The notes below the pieces were generated by a model. It was not told the origin of the DNA, ran no database searches, and worked only from the letters and a program-made list of their open reading frames with translations. Made by a program: the position numbers and the translations under genes. Shown piece by piece: positions 43,673-52,233 of a DNA stretch of 64,000 bases. Every line of letters begins with the position of its first letter. Position 1 is the first letter of the stretch. The stretch lies in contig CAJKKQ010000015.1 in NCBI GenBank assembly GCA_905200545.1, forward strand, positions 1 to 64,000. The letters run 5' to 3'. This DNA is from an uncultured Oscillibacter sp. (GTDB lineage: Bacteria > Bacillota > Clostridia > Oscillospirales > Oscillospiraceae).

Positions 43673-45661
43673 TCAGGCCACAGGCGCGGCCGCCTGGGTG
43701 TCTGCCACCGGGCCGGAGGTACAGTGGAGGGCACCCTGGCTGTCCACGGACATGAGGGCCAGGTCCTCCCGGGTGACTTCGGACTGAAAGGGGCTGAGGG
43801 AGTCGTTGACCAATTCCACTAGGGCATCCTGCTGGGGAATGATGTAGGAGAGGTGCTGGTGATAGGTGCGGCTCCAGGCGGAGACGCCTTCCCCGGGCAG
43901 CGTGACAAACCGGATATCCTCCGCCTGCAATCCCCCCAGGACGGCCTGCTGGGCAAACCAGAGAAGATTGGACAGGGAGAGGTCGGTGGTGACATTTTCC
44001 GCAAGCACCTGGGTAAACTGGTTGATCTTGGAGAGATTTTGAACCTGGAGCAGCTGCTCTGCCATGGCTTTGAGAAACGCCTGCTGGGTCTCAATGCGGC
44101 CTATATCACCGTTGGAGTAACCGTTTTTTCCCTCCCGGAACCGGATGACGCCCATGGCCTGTTCCCCGTTGAGAGTTTGAGGCCCTTTGCTGATATGGAT
44201 GGAGAGATCCTGATAGGGGTCCTCGTAATCCATATCCATAGGCACGTCAAAATACACGCCGCCCATGGCGTCCACCATCTCCCCCACGGCGTCCCACTCC
44301 ACCTGAATGGTATAGTCCGGGGCGAAGCCCACCAGCTCCGTGACGGTCTCCCGCAGACGGGCCATGCCCTCCTCTCCGCCGCCGTAATACTGGTACACGG
44401 AGCCAATTTTTTTTATATCCCAAGGGACGTTCACCATGGTGTCCCGGGGGATGTTCAAAACCGTCATTTGCTGGCCCGTGACGTCGTAGGAGGCCAGGAG
44501 GATGGCGTCGGTATTGTTGTAGGGGCCTGCCTGACCGGCGATCAGCACCGTATAGATGTCGGCGCTTTTCCGCTCTCCGGTTACTTCCGGAGCCGCGGCG
44601 TCCGCAGAAGTCTGGTCAGCGGTGCCCGCTTCTGCCGGAACCTCCTCCCGGGCGCAGGCGGAGAGCACCAGGGCAAGACACAGCACGCCGCACAGCACCG
44701 ACCAGCCCCGTCCCCGCTTCCGGGGAGCGTCCAGAATCCGCCCCAGCCGATGGCGCAGGGCTCCGGCACCGCCCCGCAGGGAGGTGGACACCGCCGGATA
44801 CCGTCCGCCGGAGGCGGCGGAGAGGATCACCGCTCCGTATGCCCGGCGGTCCGCCGCATCCGCATTTTGCAGAACGGATTCGTCGCAGCTTTGTTCCAGG
44901 TCCCGGTCCAGCCGGTGCCGCAGCAGCCACACCAGGGGATTGAACCAGTGGAGGGCATTGGCTGCAAGCGCCAGGACTTTCCACAAAAGGTCCCGGCGCC
45001 GCCAGTGGGTCAGCTCATGGCGCAGGACCCACTGGGCCGTCTGCGGCTTTTCCGTTCCCTGGGGCAGCAGCAGCGCCGGACGCAGCAGTCCCGTCAGCAT
45101 GGGGGAGGCCAGGCCCGGCAGCACCAGCAGCCGGGGCGGACGGCGGTCCCGGGCCGTCAGGACCCGGTATTGGGCCAGCAGGGCCGGGTCCGATACAGGC
45201 CGGGCCCAGCGCCGGACTTTCCGGGAAAAGAGCAGGTGCCCGGTGATCTGATAGAGGAGAAAGAGAATCACGCCCGCCAGATACAGCCCCGCTGCCGCAG
45301 CTTTTGGTGAGATGCGGGAGGCAGGCGCTGCCGCTGTCTCCGGGACGCCGTGAGACGCTTCCCCGGCGGGAGCAGGCACCAACGGCCGCATAGGATCCGC
45401 CGGGGCCGTGTCCGGCAGCACCTGCACCGCCACGGCTTCTTCCGCTGCCGCTTGAGAACCAGCGGCCGCCGGTGCGGCGGGAATGGGCAAATGCAGCCAG
45501 GGGGCGATCAGCAGCGCGAGTACCAGCAGGCACCACACCCTCCGGCGGCCTGCTGTTTGGAGATGCCGGTCCCACAGGGGCGTCAGCAGTGTGATGGCGG
45601 CAGCCGCCGCCCCCACGGCGGCGGAGATCCGCACCAGAGGGATGCTCCAAAGCTCACTCAT
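43673..45661 (-). CDS. BlaR1-type M56 metallopeptidase fused to a LytR-CpsA-Psr (LCP) domain
   Basis: This 662-residue protein has two parts. Residues 1 to about 330 are an M56 antirepressor-type region: membrane helices near the N-terminus and a cytosolic zinc protease with HELTH (215-219) in LRHELTHWRRRDLLWK and the NPLVWLLRHRLDRDLEQSCDE block. A further helix (about 333-350) ends at a lipobox-like LVLSAC. About 365-630 form an extracellular LCP domain (VLIAGQAGPYNNTDAILLASY, NIPRDTMVNVPW, ending LPGEGVS). LCP enzymes attach polyprenyl-linked glycopolymers to peptidoglycan. BlaR1 normally has a penicillin-binding domain here instead. It overlaps the blaI-like gene by 8 nt. Confidence 0.88.
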   Translation of the reverse strand: MSELWSIPLVRISAAVGAAAAAITLLTPLWDRHLQTAGRRRVWCLLVLALLIAPWLHLPIPAAPAAAGSQAAAEEAVAVQVLPDTAPADPMRPLVPAPAGEASHGVPETAAAPASRISPKAAAAGLYLAGVILFLLYQITGHLLFSRKVRRWARPVSDPALLAQYRVLTARDRRPPRLLVLPGLASPMLTGLLRPALLLPQGTEKPQTAQWVLRHELTHWRRRDLLWKVLALAANALHWFNPLVWLLRHRLDRDLEQSCDESVLQNADAADRRAYGAVILSAASGGRYPAVSTSLRGGAGALRHRLGRILDAPRKRGRGWSVLCGVLCLALVLSACAREEVPAEAGTADQTSADAAAPEVTGERKSADIYTVLIAGQAGPYNNTDAILLASYDVTGQQMTVLNIPRDTMVNVPWDIKKIGSVYQYYGGGEEGMARLRETVTELVGFAPDYTIQVEWDAVGEMVDAMGGVYFDVPMDMDYEDPYQDLSIHISKGPQTLNGEQAMGVIRFREGKNGYSNGDIGRIETQQAFLKAMAEQLLQVQNLSKINQFTQVLAENVTTDLSLSNLLWFAQQAVLGGLQAEDIRFVTLPGEGVSAWSRTYHQHLSYIIPQQDALVELVNDSLSPFQSEVTREDLALMSVDSQGALHCTSGPVADTQAAAPVA

Positions 45662-46049
45662 GGGATGCCTCCTTTTCCTCCAAAAAGCGGCGCAGCTCCG
45701 CCAGATCCCGGTCACTGATGGAGTGGCCGTCGTACAGGGCCGCCACCAGGCCGGTGACGGAGTTGCCGTAGAGCCGCTCCAGAATGGTGCGGCCCTCCCG
45801 CTGCTGATACGTCCGTTCATCGATCAGCGGGGCGTAGAGATTGTTGCGCCCCTGCTTTTCCCGGCGGAGAAAGCCTTTGTCGCAAAGGCGGCCCAGGGCA
45901 GTCATCAACGCCCCCAGGGCCCAGTCCCGGCGGCCCCGCAGGGCCTGCTGGACATAGGTGGAGCTCACCGGCTCCCCGGCGGCCCACACCGCCTGCATGA
46001 TCTCCAGCTCCGCGTCCCCCAGCCGTCGAATGGTCTCTTCCATGGTCAT
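45654..46049 (-). CDS. blaI: BlaI/MecI/CopY-family repressor
   Basis: This 131-residue protein has the family winged helix (RLGDAELEIMQAVWAAGEPVSSTYVQQAL) and a C-terminal dimerisation helix region (GNSVTGLVAALYDGHSISDRDLAELRRFLEE). In relatives, cleavage of the repressor by the M56 protease releases the operator. Here the protease gene follows directly with overlap. Two ATGs (46049 and 46043) are possible; SD GGAGG is 4 or 10 nt away, so the start is uncertain by two residues. Confidence 0.93.
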   Translation of the reverse strand: MTMEETIRRLGDAELEIMQAVWAAGEPVSSTYVQQALRGRRDWALGALMTALGRLCDKGFLRREKQGRNNLYAPLIDERTYQQREGRTILERLYGNSVTGLVAALYDGHSISDRDLAELRRFLEEKEASHE

Positions 46050-46066
46050 GACACCTCCTTTGAATA

Positions 46067-46121
46067 TTATACAGCTGTATAAGTTAACTGTATTATACGA
46101 CTGTATAATTTAAAATGTCAA
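46067..46121 (-). promoter_or_regulatory. blaI promoter with two BlaI-type operators
   Basis: On the minus strand TTGACA (46121-46116), 18 bp, TATAAT (46097-46092). Two operators cover it: the perfect 16-bp palindrome TTATACAGCTGTATAA (46067-46082) and TTATAC-N4-GTATAA (46093-46108). Their centres are 26 bp apart; one overlaps the -10 box and the other the start region. TACA/TGTA dyads are typical BlaI/MecI operators, so autoregulation is very likely. Confidence 0.85.
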
Positions 46122-46142
46122 GAGGGGAAGAGACGTTTTTAC

Positions 46143-46173
46143 AAAAAAAGCGCCCGCTCAAAAGAGCGGGCGC
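46143..46173 (-). terminator. Terminator of the symporter gene
   Basis: GCGCCCGCTC (46150-46159) pairs with GAGCGGGCGC (46164-46173); the minus strand ends in TTTTTTT. Confidence 0.92.
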
Positions 46174-46190
46174 CGGGGATGCAGGAGCAA

Positions 46191-47381
46191 TCACATGGTG
46201 AAGTCGATCTTCTTCTCCTCGATGTTGTGCTTTTTGGCATAGCCGGTGAGCATCAGGGTCAGGGCGCCGTCACCGGTGACGTTGCAGGCAGTGCCGAAGG
46301 AGTCCTGCAGGGCGAAGATGGTGAGCATCAGGGCCGTGCCGGTGTCGTCGAAGCCCACCACGGAGATGATGAGGCCCAGGGAGGCCATGACGGTGCCGCC
46401 GGGGACGCCGGGGGCGCCTACCGCGAACACACCCAGCAGCACGCAGAAGAGGATCATGGTGCCGATGGAGGGGATGGAGCCGTAGAGGATCTTGCTGACG
46501 GTCATCACGAAGAAGACCTCCGTCAAAACGGAGCCGCACAGGTGGATGTTGGCAAACAGGGGAATGCCGAAGTCCACCATGTCGGGGCGCAGGGTCTTGG
46601 CCTTCTTGGCGCAGCGCAGGGCCACGGCCAAGGTGGCGGCGGAGGACATGGTGCCCACAGCAGTGATGTAAGCGGGGCCGTAGTGCTTGAGCACTTCCAT
46701 GGGGTTGGTGCCGGAGTAGGCGCCGCCCAGGCCGTACAGCAGAGCCAGCCAGATGTAATGGCCGATCATGACGATGATGACCACGATCAGGAAGATGGGC
46801 AGCTGCTTGGTGATGGTGCCCTCATAGGACAGCGTGCAGAAGGTGCAGGCGATGAAAATGGGCAGGATGGGGATGATGACCTTGGTGACGATCTTCAGCA
46901 CGATCTCCTGGAACTCCTGGAGCACGTTGGCGATGACCTTGGCATTGGTCCAGGTGGCGGCCAGGCCCACCAGCACGGAGAACACCAGGGCGCTCATGAC
47001 GGACATGATGGCCGGGATGTCCAGCTGGAAGATGGCCTCGGGTACTTCCTTCAGGCCGTCCACAGTGGAGACGATGTTCAGGTTGGGGATGATGGCGTAG
47101 CCGGCGGCCATGGAGAACAGGGCCGCACCCACAGAGGAGACATAGGCGATCAGCAGCGCCACGCCCAGCATCCGGGAGGCGTTGGAGCCCAGCTTGACGA
47201 TGGACGGGGCAATGAAGCCGATGATGATCAGGGGCACGCAGAAGGAGATCAGCTGGTTGAGGATGTACTTGACGGTGACGATCACCTGCAAAATGCCGCC
47301 GTTGGGGATGACCAGGCCGATCAGGATGCCCAGGACTACGCCCACCAGCAGCTTGAACGGCAAGCTCTTGATGATTTTCAT
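46191..47381 (-). CDS. Dicarboxylate/amino acid:cation symporter (DAACS/SDF family)
   Basis: This 396-residue protein shows the SDF family pattern with eight helices and two re-entrant loops: LVGVVLGILIGLVIPNG, TMSSAATLAVALRCAK (the serine-rich loop, here TMSSAAT), the GAPGVPGG loop and the C-terminal LQDSFGTACNVTGDGALTLM with the conserved NVTGD substrate/sodium motif. Members carry glutamate, aspartate, C4-dicarboxylates, or Ser/Thr (SstT). The adjacent desulfidase-like enzyme hints at a serine/cysteine-like substrate, which is inference. It lies 32 bp after that gene. Confidence 0.92.
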   Translation of the reverse strand: MKIIKSLPFKLLVGVVLGILIGLVIPNGGILQVIVTVKYILNQLISFCVPLIIIGFIAPSIVKLGSNASRMLGVALLIAYVSSVGAALFSMAAGYAIIPNLNIVSTVDGLKEVPEAIFQLDIPAIMSVMSALVFSVLVGLAATWTNAKVIANVLQEFQEIVLKIVTKVIIPILPIFIACTFCTLSYEGTITKQLPIFLIVVIIVMIGHYIWLALLYGLGGAYSGTNPMEVLKHYGPAYITAVGTMSSAATLAVALRCAKKAKTLRPDMVDFGIPLFANIHLCGSVLTEVFFVMTVSKILYGSIPSIGTMILFCVLLGVFAVGAPGVPGGTVMASLGLIISVVGFDDTGTALMLTIFALQDSFGTACNVTGDGALTLMLTGYAKKHNIEEKKIDFTM

Positions 47382-47413
47382 GGTGATACCCTCCTAAAAA
47401 GATTGTGTATGGG

Positions 47414-48697
47414 TCACAGACCGGTCATGATCCGGATAATCTCCTTATCCGTCTCCCGCATGCCGTCATGGCCCAGACGACCGATATTGCGGATGGTGTT
47501 TTCCACACCCTTGGTGACGATGCCGTCACCGCCGTAGAATTGCTGGCCATCCTTGTACATCTGATAGCCCAGGATACCCACATCCACAGCAGTGGCAATC
47601 TTAGCGGCGCAGGACGGCTTGGCACCGTCGCAGATCATGCCGGACACCGTAGCCAAGGAGTTCACCAGGGCGTGGGTGATGCCCTCATAGCCGCTGCCCA
47701 GCAGCCAGGCGATGGCCGCGCCGCTGGAACACCCGGCGCTGACCGCGCCGCAGTAGGCGGACAGGCGGCCGATGCCGGTCTTCAGGTGGATGGTCAGCAG
47801 GTCGGAGAGGGTCACGGCCCTTACCATTGTATCGTGATCCACGTCCAAATATTTCGCATATACGATGACGGGAACGGAAGCGGTGATGCCCTGGTTACCG
47901 CTGCCGGAGACAATGATCACCGGCAGTTCGCAGCCGCTCATGCGGGCGTCGGATCCGGCGGCGGCCATGGCCCTGGCACGGACCTTCACATCGTCGCCGT
48001 AGTTGCGCAGCAGCACGGAGCCGATATTGGCGCCCCAGTTGCCGGCGATACCGGCCTCGGCGATGGCGTAGTTATAATTGATCTGACGCTCCACCATCTC
48101 CCGCACGTCATCCACGTTCATGGTTTCCACGAACTCCAGAATATCCTGCACGGACATAAAGCTGCGGTCCGTCAGGGAGGCGGCAGCGGGAGAGTCGGCG
48201 GTGTGGCCCGCTTCCAGCAGGACCTCGCCATCCTTTTCCACATAGACGATATTGGTGTGATAATCCGAGATGCGCAGCTTGACGAAAGACGCTCCTGCCC
48301 GCAGTGTCAGGATGATGTCGAAAATGACATCCCCTTCCGCAGGAAGGACCTTGATCTCGTGGCTGTCCAGATACGCCTTGATGGCTGCCTTGTCCTCGTC
48401 GGATACTTCGGCGATGACCTCCAGGATCTTGTCGGCCTTTCCGGCAACAATACCGGCTGCCGCAGCGGCTTCAATGCCGTGAAGGCCGCCCGTATTAGGC
48501 ACCACCACACTCTTGACGTTCTTGATGATGTTTCCGCTGGCTTCCACCAGCACAGTCTCCGGCAAGCATCCCAGCACCTCGCGTGCCTTCGACGCGCCAT
48601 ATGCAATGGCGATCGGCTCAGTACACCCCATGGCCGGGACAAGCTCTTCACGCAGAACCTGAATGTAGTTCTGGTAACGGGTGTCCGCAGGCTGCAT
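47414..48697 (-). CDS. L-cysteine desulfidase/serine dehydratase-like iron-sulfur enzyme (CyuA/UPF0597 family)
   Basis: This 427-residue protein belongs to the UPF0597/YhaM family, related to the alpha part of iron-sulfur L-serine dehydratases. Conserved cysteines suited to a [4Fe-4S] cluster are visible: Cys25 in VPAMGCTEP, one in GAVSAGCSSG and two in MICDGAKPSCAAK. Other family blocks are NTGGLHGIEAAAAAG and SGSGNQGITASVPV. In E. coli, CyuA degrades cysteine to pyruvate, sulfide and ammonia. ATG 48697 follows AAGGAGG. It is the first gene of a two-gene operon with the symporter. Confidence 0.88.
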   Translation of the reverse strand: MQPADTRYQNYIQVLREELVPAMGCTEPIAIAYGASKAREVLGCLPETVLVEASGNIIKNVKSVVVPNTGGLHGIEAAAAAGIVAGKADKILEVIAEVSDEDKAAIKAYLDSHEIKVLPAEGDVIFDIILTLRAGASFVKLRISDYHTNIVYVEKDGEVLLEAGHTADSPAAASLTDRSFMSVQDILEFVETMNVDDVREMVERQINYNYAIAEAGIAGNWGANIGSVLLRNYGDDVKVRARAMAAAGSDARMSGCELPVIIVSGSGNQGITASVPVIVYAKYLDVDHDTMVRAVTLSDLLTIHLKTGIGRLSAYCGAVSAGCSSGAAIAWLLGSGYEGITHALVNSLATVSGMICDGAKPSCAAKIATAVDVGILGYQMYKDGQQFYGGDGIVTKGVENTIRNIGRLGHDGMRETDKEIIRIMTGL

Positions 48698-48768
48698 GGC
48701 ATTTCCCTCCTTTGTAAGAATCCAAAATTTCAGAATCCGGGAAGGGATTCCCGGTGATTCCAAAAAGA

Positions 48769-48797
48769 ATTATACATGGCTTTGTCAAAATATACAA
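48769..48797 (-). promoter_or_regulatory. Promoter of the desulfidase/symporter operon
   Basis: On the minus strand TTGTAT (48797-48792), 17 bp, TATAAT (48774-48769). A small hairpin (CCGGGAA/TTCCCGG near 48737-48754) lies in the leader. The AT-rich interval 48798-48990 to the divergent patatin promoter holds nothing else I can identify. Confidence 0.75.
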
Positions 48798-48990
48798 GTA
48801 ATTTTTAAAAAAATGTACTTTAGCACAGCAAATAGCACAACTCACCACCCTTAAAAACGACAGAAATCCTTCAAATAATGAAAAATTTCCTTCATATTAC
48901 GCCTGAAAAGTAATAGGGCGTGGAAAAAAATTTATAATTTGTCCACGATGGGGAGACAACCGGACCGGGATTCGGGGCTGCGGCGTCCAG

Positions 48991-49019
48991 TTTACTTTTT
49001 TCGGCGGCGATGGTATACT
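48991..49019 (+). promoter_or_regulatory. Promoter of the patatin gene
   Basis: TTTACT (48991-48996), 17 bp, TATACT (49014-49019) with TGG before the -10. Confidence 0.75.
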
Positions 49020-49121
49020 GAAGCGGAACGAATTCTTCTGAGAACCGTGCTCCGTATGGGGAAAAACAACTCCGGCGGCCCGAAAGACGGCGGATGGATT
49101 TTGAAAAAGGAAGTGACGAGC

Positions 49122-49985
49122 ATGAAGACCGGACTGGTGCTGGAGGGCGGCGCCCTGCGCACCATCTTTTCCTCCGGCGTGTGCGACGCGTTTTTGGACG
49201 CGGGAGTGCCTCTGCCGGATTACACGGTGGGCGTCTCCGCCGGGATCGCCTATGGCGTCAGCTATCTCTCCCGGCAGAGCCGACGGAACCTGAAGCTGCT
49301 GACCACCTATGCCCGGGATCGGCGGTACATGAGCTGGGGCAATCTGCTCAATCCCGGCAACCGCTCCTATTTTGGGCTGAAATTTTCCTATGAGACCATT
49401 CCCAATCAGCTGGTGCTTTTTGATTACGCGGCCTTTGAGGCGTATCCCGGCACCGTGGAGGCGGTGGTCACCAATGTGGACACCGGCCGGGCGGAGTATC
49501 TGCCCGTCCCCCGGCGGGACGAGCACTTCCTGCTGCTCCAGGCTACCTGCGCCATTCCGCTGATGTTCCCCATCATCCGCATTGACGGCCAGCCCTACCT
49601 GGACGGCGGCTGCGCCGACGCCATCCCCTGGAAGCGGGCTTTTGAGGAGGGCTGCGACCGGGTGGTGGTGGTGCTGACCCGGGAGCGCAGCTACCGCAAG
49701 ACGCCGGACCGGACTTTCCCGGCCCTGGCCCGGGCCTTCTCCCGGTATCCCGCCTTTGTGGAAGATCTGCGGACCCGCACGGAGCGCTATAACCGGAGCC
49801 GTGAGGAACTGTTTGCCCTGGAGCGGGAAGGACGTGTCCTGGTGATCACGCCGGAGGATACCACGGGCTTTTCCCGCACGGAGAAGGATCTGGACAAGAT
49901 CCGGCGCATGTGGCAGTCCGGCTACTTCGCCGGCCGCCGGGCGTTGGAGGACGTCCGGGCATTTTGGCAGAAGGATCCTTCCTGA
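49122..49985 (+). CDS. Patatin-like phospholipase (RssA/YjjU-like)
   Basis: This 288-residue protein has all patatin motifs: the oxyanion loop LEGGALRTIF near the start, the nucleophile Ser39 in GVSAG, and the catalytic Asp161 in DGGCAD. A C-terminal helical part contains VEDLRTRTERYNRSREEL. It would be a cytoplasmic lipid acyl hydrolase; the lipid is unknown. ATG 49122 follows AAAAGGAAGTG; the frame stays open upstream past the promoter, so longer starts are rejected. Confidence 0.92.
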   Translation: MKTGLVLEGGALRTIFSSGVCDAFLDAGVPLPDYTVGVSAGIAYGVSYLSRQSRRNLKLLTTYARDRRYMSWGNLLNPGNRSYFGLKFSYETIPNQLVLFDYAAFEAYPGTVEAVVTNVDTGRAEYLPVPRRDEHFLLLQATCAIPLMFPIIRIDGQPYLDGGCADAIPWKRAFEEGCDRVVVVLTRERSYRKTPDRTFPALARAFSRYPAFVEDLRTRTERYNRSREELFALEREGRVLVITPEDTTGFSRTEKDLDKIRRMWQSGYFAGRRALEDVRAFWQKDPS

Positions 49986-50000
49986 GACTGCTTTTGACAG

Positions 50001-50036
50001 CCGCCGTTTCTTCTATGAAGAAGCGGCGGTTTTTTT
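50001..50036 (+). terminator. Terminator of the patatin gene
   Basis: CCGCCGTTTCTTC (50001-50013), loop TAT, GAAGAAGCGGCGG (50017-50029), then TTTTTTT. Confidence 0.93.
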
Positions 50037-50135
50037 GCACAAAATGCGCATGGCTTATTCCATACTTCATACAATAATTTACGCAAATTTTTCATTTTCC
50101 ACATGCGGCCTCTTCCCAGGCCCTGATTTTGCATA

Positions 50136-50141
50136 TATAAT
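50136..50141 (+). promoter_or_regulatory. Probable -10 box of the Na/phosphate cotransporter gene
   Basis: TATAAT in the AT-rich stretch before 50216. No good -35 is present at 16-18 bp, so the promoter may be activator-dependent. Confidence 0.5.
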
Positions 50142-50215
50142 GGTGGCGCATCATAAAATCAGAACCGGTGCCGCTGGACGGGGCCGGAATATGGAAGATC
50201 AAAAGGAGCGGTTCC

Positions 50216-51964
50216 ATGGATCTCTTCTCCATTTTTACGCTTTGCGGAGGCCTGGCGTTTTTCCTATACGGCATGACCACCATGTCCAAGAGCCTGGAAA
50301 AAATGGCCGGCGGCAAGCTGGAGCGCCTGCTGAAAAACATGACGTCCAACCCCTTCAAGAGCCTGCTGCTGGGGGCGGGAATCACCATTGCCATCCAGTC
50401 CTCCTCCGCCATGACGGTGATGCTGGTGGGCCTGGTGAACTCCGGTGTCATGGAGCTGGGGCAGACCATCGGCGTCATCATGGGCTCCAATATCGGAACG
50501 ACCCTCACTGCGTGGATCCTCTCTTTGACGGGGCTGGAGAGCGGAAATGTTTTTGTGAATCTCCTCAAGCCCGAGAACTTCTCTCCCCTGGTGGCCCTGG
50601 TGGGCATCATTCTCATCATGGGCTCCAAAAAGCAGAAGCGCCGGGATATCGGCCGGATCATGGTGGGCTTTTCCATTTTGATGTACGGTATGGAGCTGAT
50701 GAAGGAGGCTGTGAGCCCTCTGGCCGATATGCCGGAGTTTGCCAGCATCCTCACCGCTTTCAACAATCCCCTTCTGGGCGTGCTGGTGGGCGCTGTGTTT
50801 ACAGGCATCATCCAGTCCTCCGCAGCATCTGTGGGCATTCTGCAGGCCCTGGCGCTGACGGGATCCATCACCTATGGCATGGCCATCCCCATCATCATGG
50901 GCCAGAATATCGGCACCTGCGTCACGGCCCTGCTGAGCTCCATCGGCGTCAACCGCAATGCCAAGCGTGTGGCGGTGATCCATATCTCCTTTAATATCAT
51001 CGGCACCGTGGTCTGCCTGATTTTGTTCTACGGCGGGAACATGATCTTCCACTTCGCCTTCATGAACCAGCCTGTGGGCGCAGTGGGCATCGCCTTCTGC
51101 CACACGGTGTTCAACGTGTTCACCACCGTGATTCTGCTGCCGTTCTCCCGCCAGCTGGAACAGCTGGCGCGGAGACTCATCAAGAGCGAGCCCAAGAAGG
51201 AGCATTTCGCCTTCCTGGATCCCCTGCTGCTGCGCACCCCCGGTGTGGCCGTCAGCGAGTGCGTGAACATGACCGTCCAAATGGGACAAACCGCCCGACG
51301 CAATGTGCTGCTGGCCATTGAGCAGCTTTCCGACTACCAGGAGTCCCGGGAGACAGAGATCCTGGAAAATGAGGACAAGCTGGATATCTACGAGGATCGC
51401 CTGGGTGGGTATCTGGTGGAGATCTCCCAGCACGGCATCTCCATTGCCGACAGCCGTACCGTTTCCCGCCTGCTGCACGCCATCGGCGATTTCGAGCGCC
51501 TGGGAGACCATGCTCTCAATCTCCAGGAATCCGCCCGGGAGCTCCACGAAAAGGAGCTGCATTTCTCCGCCGCCGCAGAGGCGGAGCTGGAAGTGCTGCT
51601 CTCCGCCCTGCGGGATATTCTGGATCAGGCGCTGAACAGCTTTTCTGCCGACGATCCCGATACCGCCAAGAAGGTGGAGCCTCTGGAGGAGACGGTGGAC
51701 CGCCTGATCGAAGAGATCCGGGTGCGCCATATCCAGCGGCTGCAGACGGGAGAGTGCACCATCCGGCTGGGCTTTGTCCTCAACGATCTGCTCACCAACT
51801 TCGAGCGGGTGTCCGATCACTGCTCCAACATCGCCGTATCCATCATCGAGGAGCACAACGGCGAGGCGGACCGCCATGCCTACCTACACAGCGTCAAGGC
51901 CGGCGGAGATTTCTCCGCGGATCTGGATCGGGATCTGGAAAAATACCGGCTGCCCGGGCAGTGA
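50216..51964 (+). CDS. Na+/phosphate cotransporter with C-terminal PhoU-like domain
   Basis: This 582-residue protein has two Na/Pi-cotransporter repeats, each with the QSSSA-type motif (TIAIQSSSAMTVMLVGLVNSG; GIIQSSAASVGILQAL), within nine or so membrane helices up to about residue 330. A cytosolic PhoU-like helical domain (about 345-560) follows, with paired segments ending in DFERLGDHALNL and NFERVSDHCSNIA (the E-x2-(G/S)-D-H motifs). The NptA/YjbB family imports or exports phosphate with sodium. ATG 50216 follows AAAAGGAGCGG. Single-gene unit. Confidence 0.94.
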   Translation: MDLFSIFTLCGGLAFFLYGMTTMSKSLEKMAGGKLERLLKNMTSNPFKSLLLGAGITIAIQSSSAMTVMLVGLVNSGVMELGQTIGVIMGSNIGTTLTAWILSLTGLESGNVFVNLLKPENFSPLVALVGIILIMGSKKQKRRDIGRIMVGFSILMYGMELMKEAVSPLADMPEFASILTAFNNPLLGVLVGAVFTGIIQSSAASVGILQALALTGSITYGMAIPIIMGQNIGTCVTALLSSIGVNRNAKRVAVIHISFNIIGTVVCLILFYGGNMIFHFAFMNQPVGAVGIAFCHTVFNVFTTVILLPFSRQLEQLARRLIKSEPKKEHFAFLDPLLLRTPGVAVSECVNMTVQMGQTARRNVLLAIEQLSDYQESRETEILENEDKLDIYEDRLGGYLVEISQHGISIADSRTVSRLLHAIGDFERLGDHALNLQESARELHEKELHFSAAAEAELEVLLSALRDILDQALNSFSADDPDTAKKVEPLEETVDRLIEEIRVRHIQRLQTGECTIRLGFVLNDLLTNFERVSDHCSNIAVSIIEEHNGEADRHAYLHSVKAGGDFSADLDRDLEKYRLPGQ

Positions 51965-52012
51965 ATTTGGGACAAGCATGATGAATATTCATTTCAATAT
52001 TCATTTTTCTTC

Positions 52013-52054
52013 CGGCGGGTTTTGGGGATTTTCTCCAAAACCTGCCGCTTTTTT
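52013..52054 (+). terminator. Terminator of the phosphate cotransporter gene
   Basis: CGGCGGGTTTTGG (52013-52025) pairs with CCAAAACCTGCCG (52035-52047), then CTTTTTT. Confidence 0.9.
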
Positions 52055-52128
52055 GGCGGCTTTTGGTATCATGACGGAAAGATAGGAAACCAAAGGCAAA
52101 TAATTATTCATATTTTTGTGGAAAAGCA

Positions 52129-52157
52129 TTGACATTGCCTGGTGGAAGTGATAAGGT
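52129..52157 (+). promoter_or_regulatory. Promoter of the polar amino acid ABC operon
   Basis: TTGACA (52129-52134), 17 bp, TAAGGT (52152-52157). The -35 is consensus and the -10 weak. Confidence 0.6.
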
Positions 52158-52233
52158 AGGGCATGTTCCAAAGCAGGGTGCTGCGGCGCCCACGGAGGAT
52201 TGGAAAATTCGTTTGGAAGAGGATGAAACCAAT

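Noticed and set aside
43673..45820. A longer start (45820) for the M56-LCP gene
   Set aside because: The first 53 residues overlap the repressor gene in another frame and look unlike a membrane protein; ATG 45661 begins the first helix.
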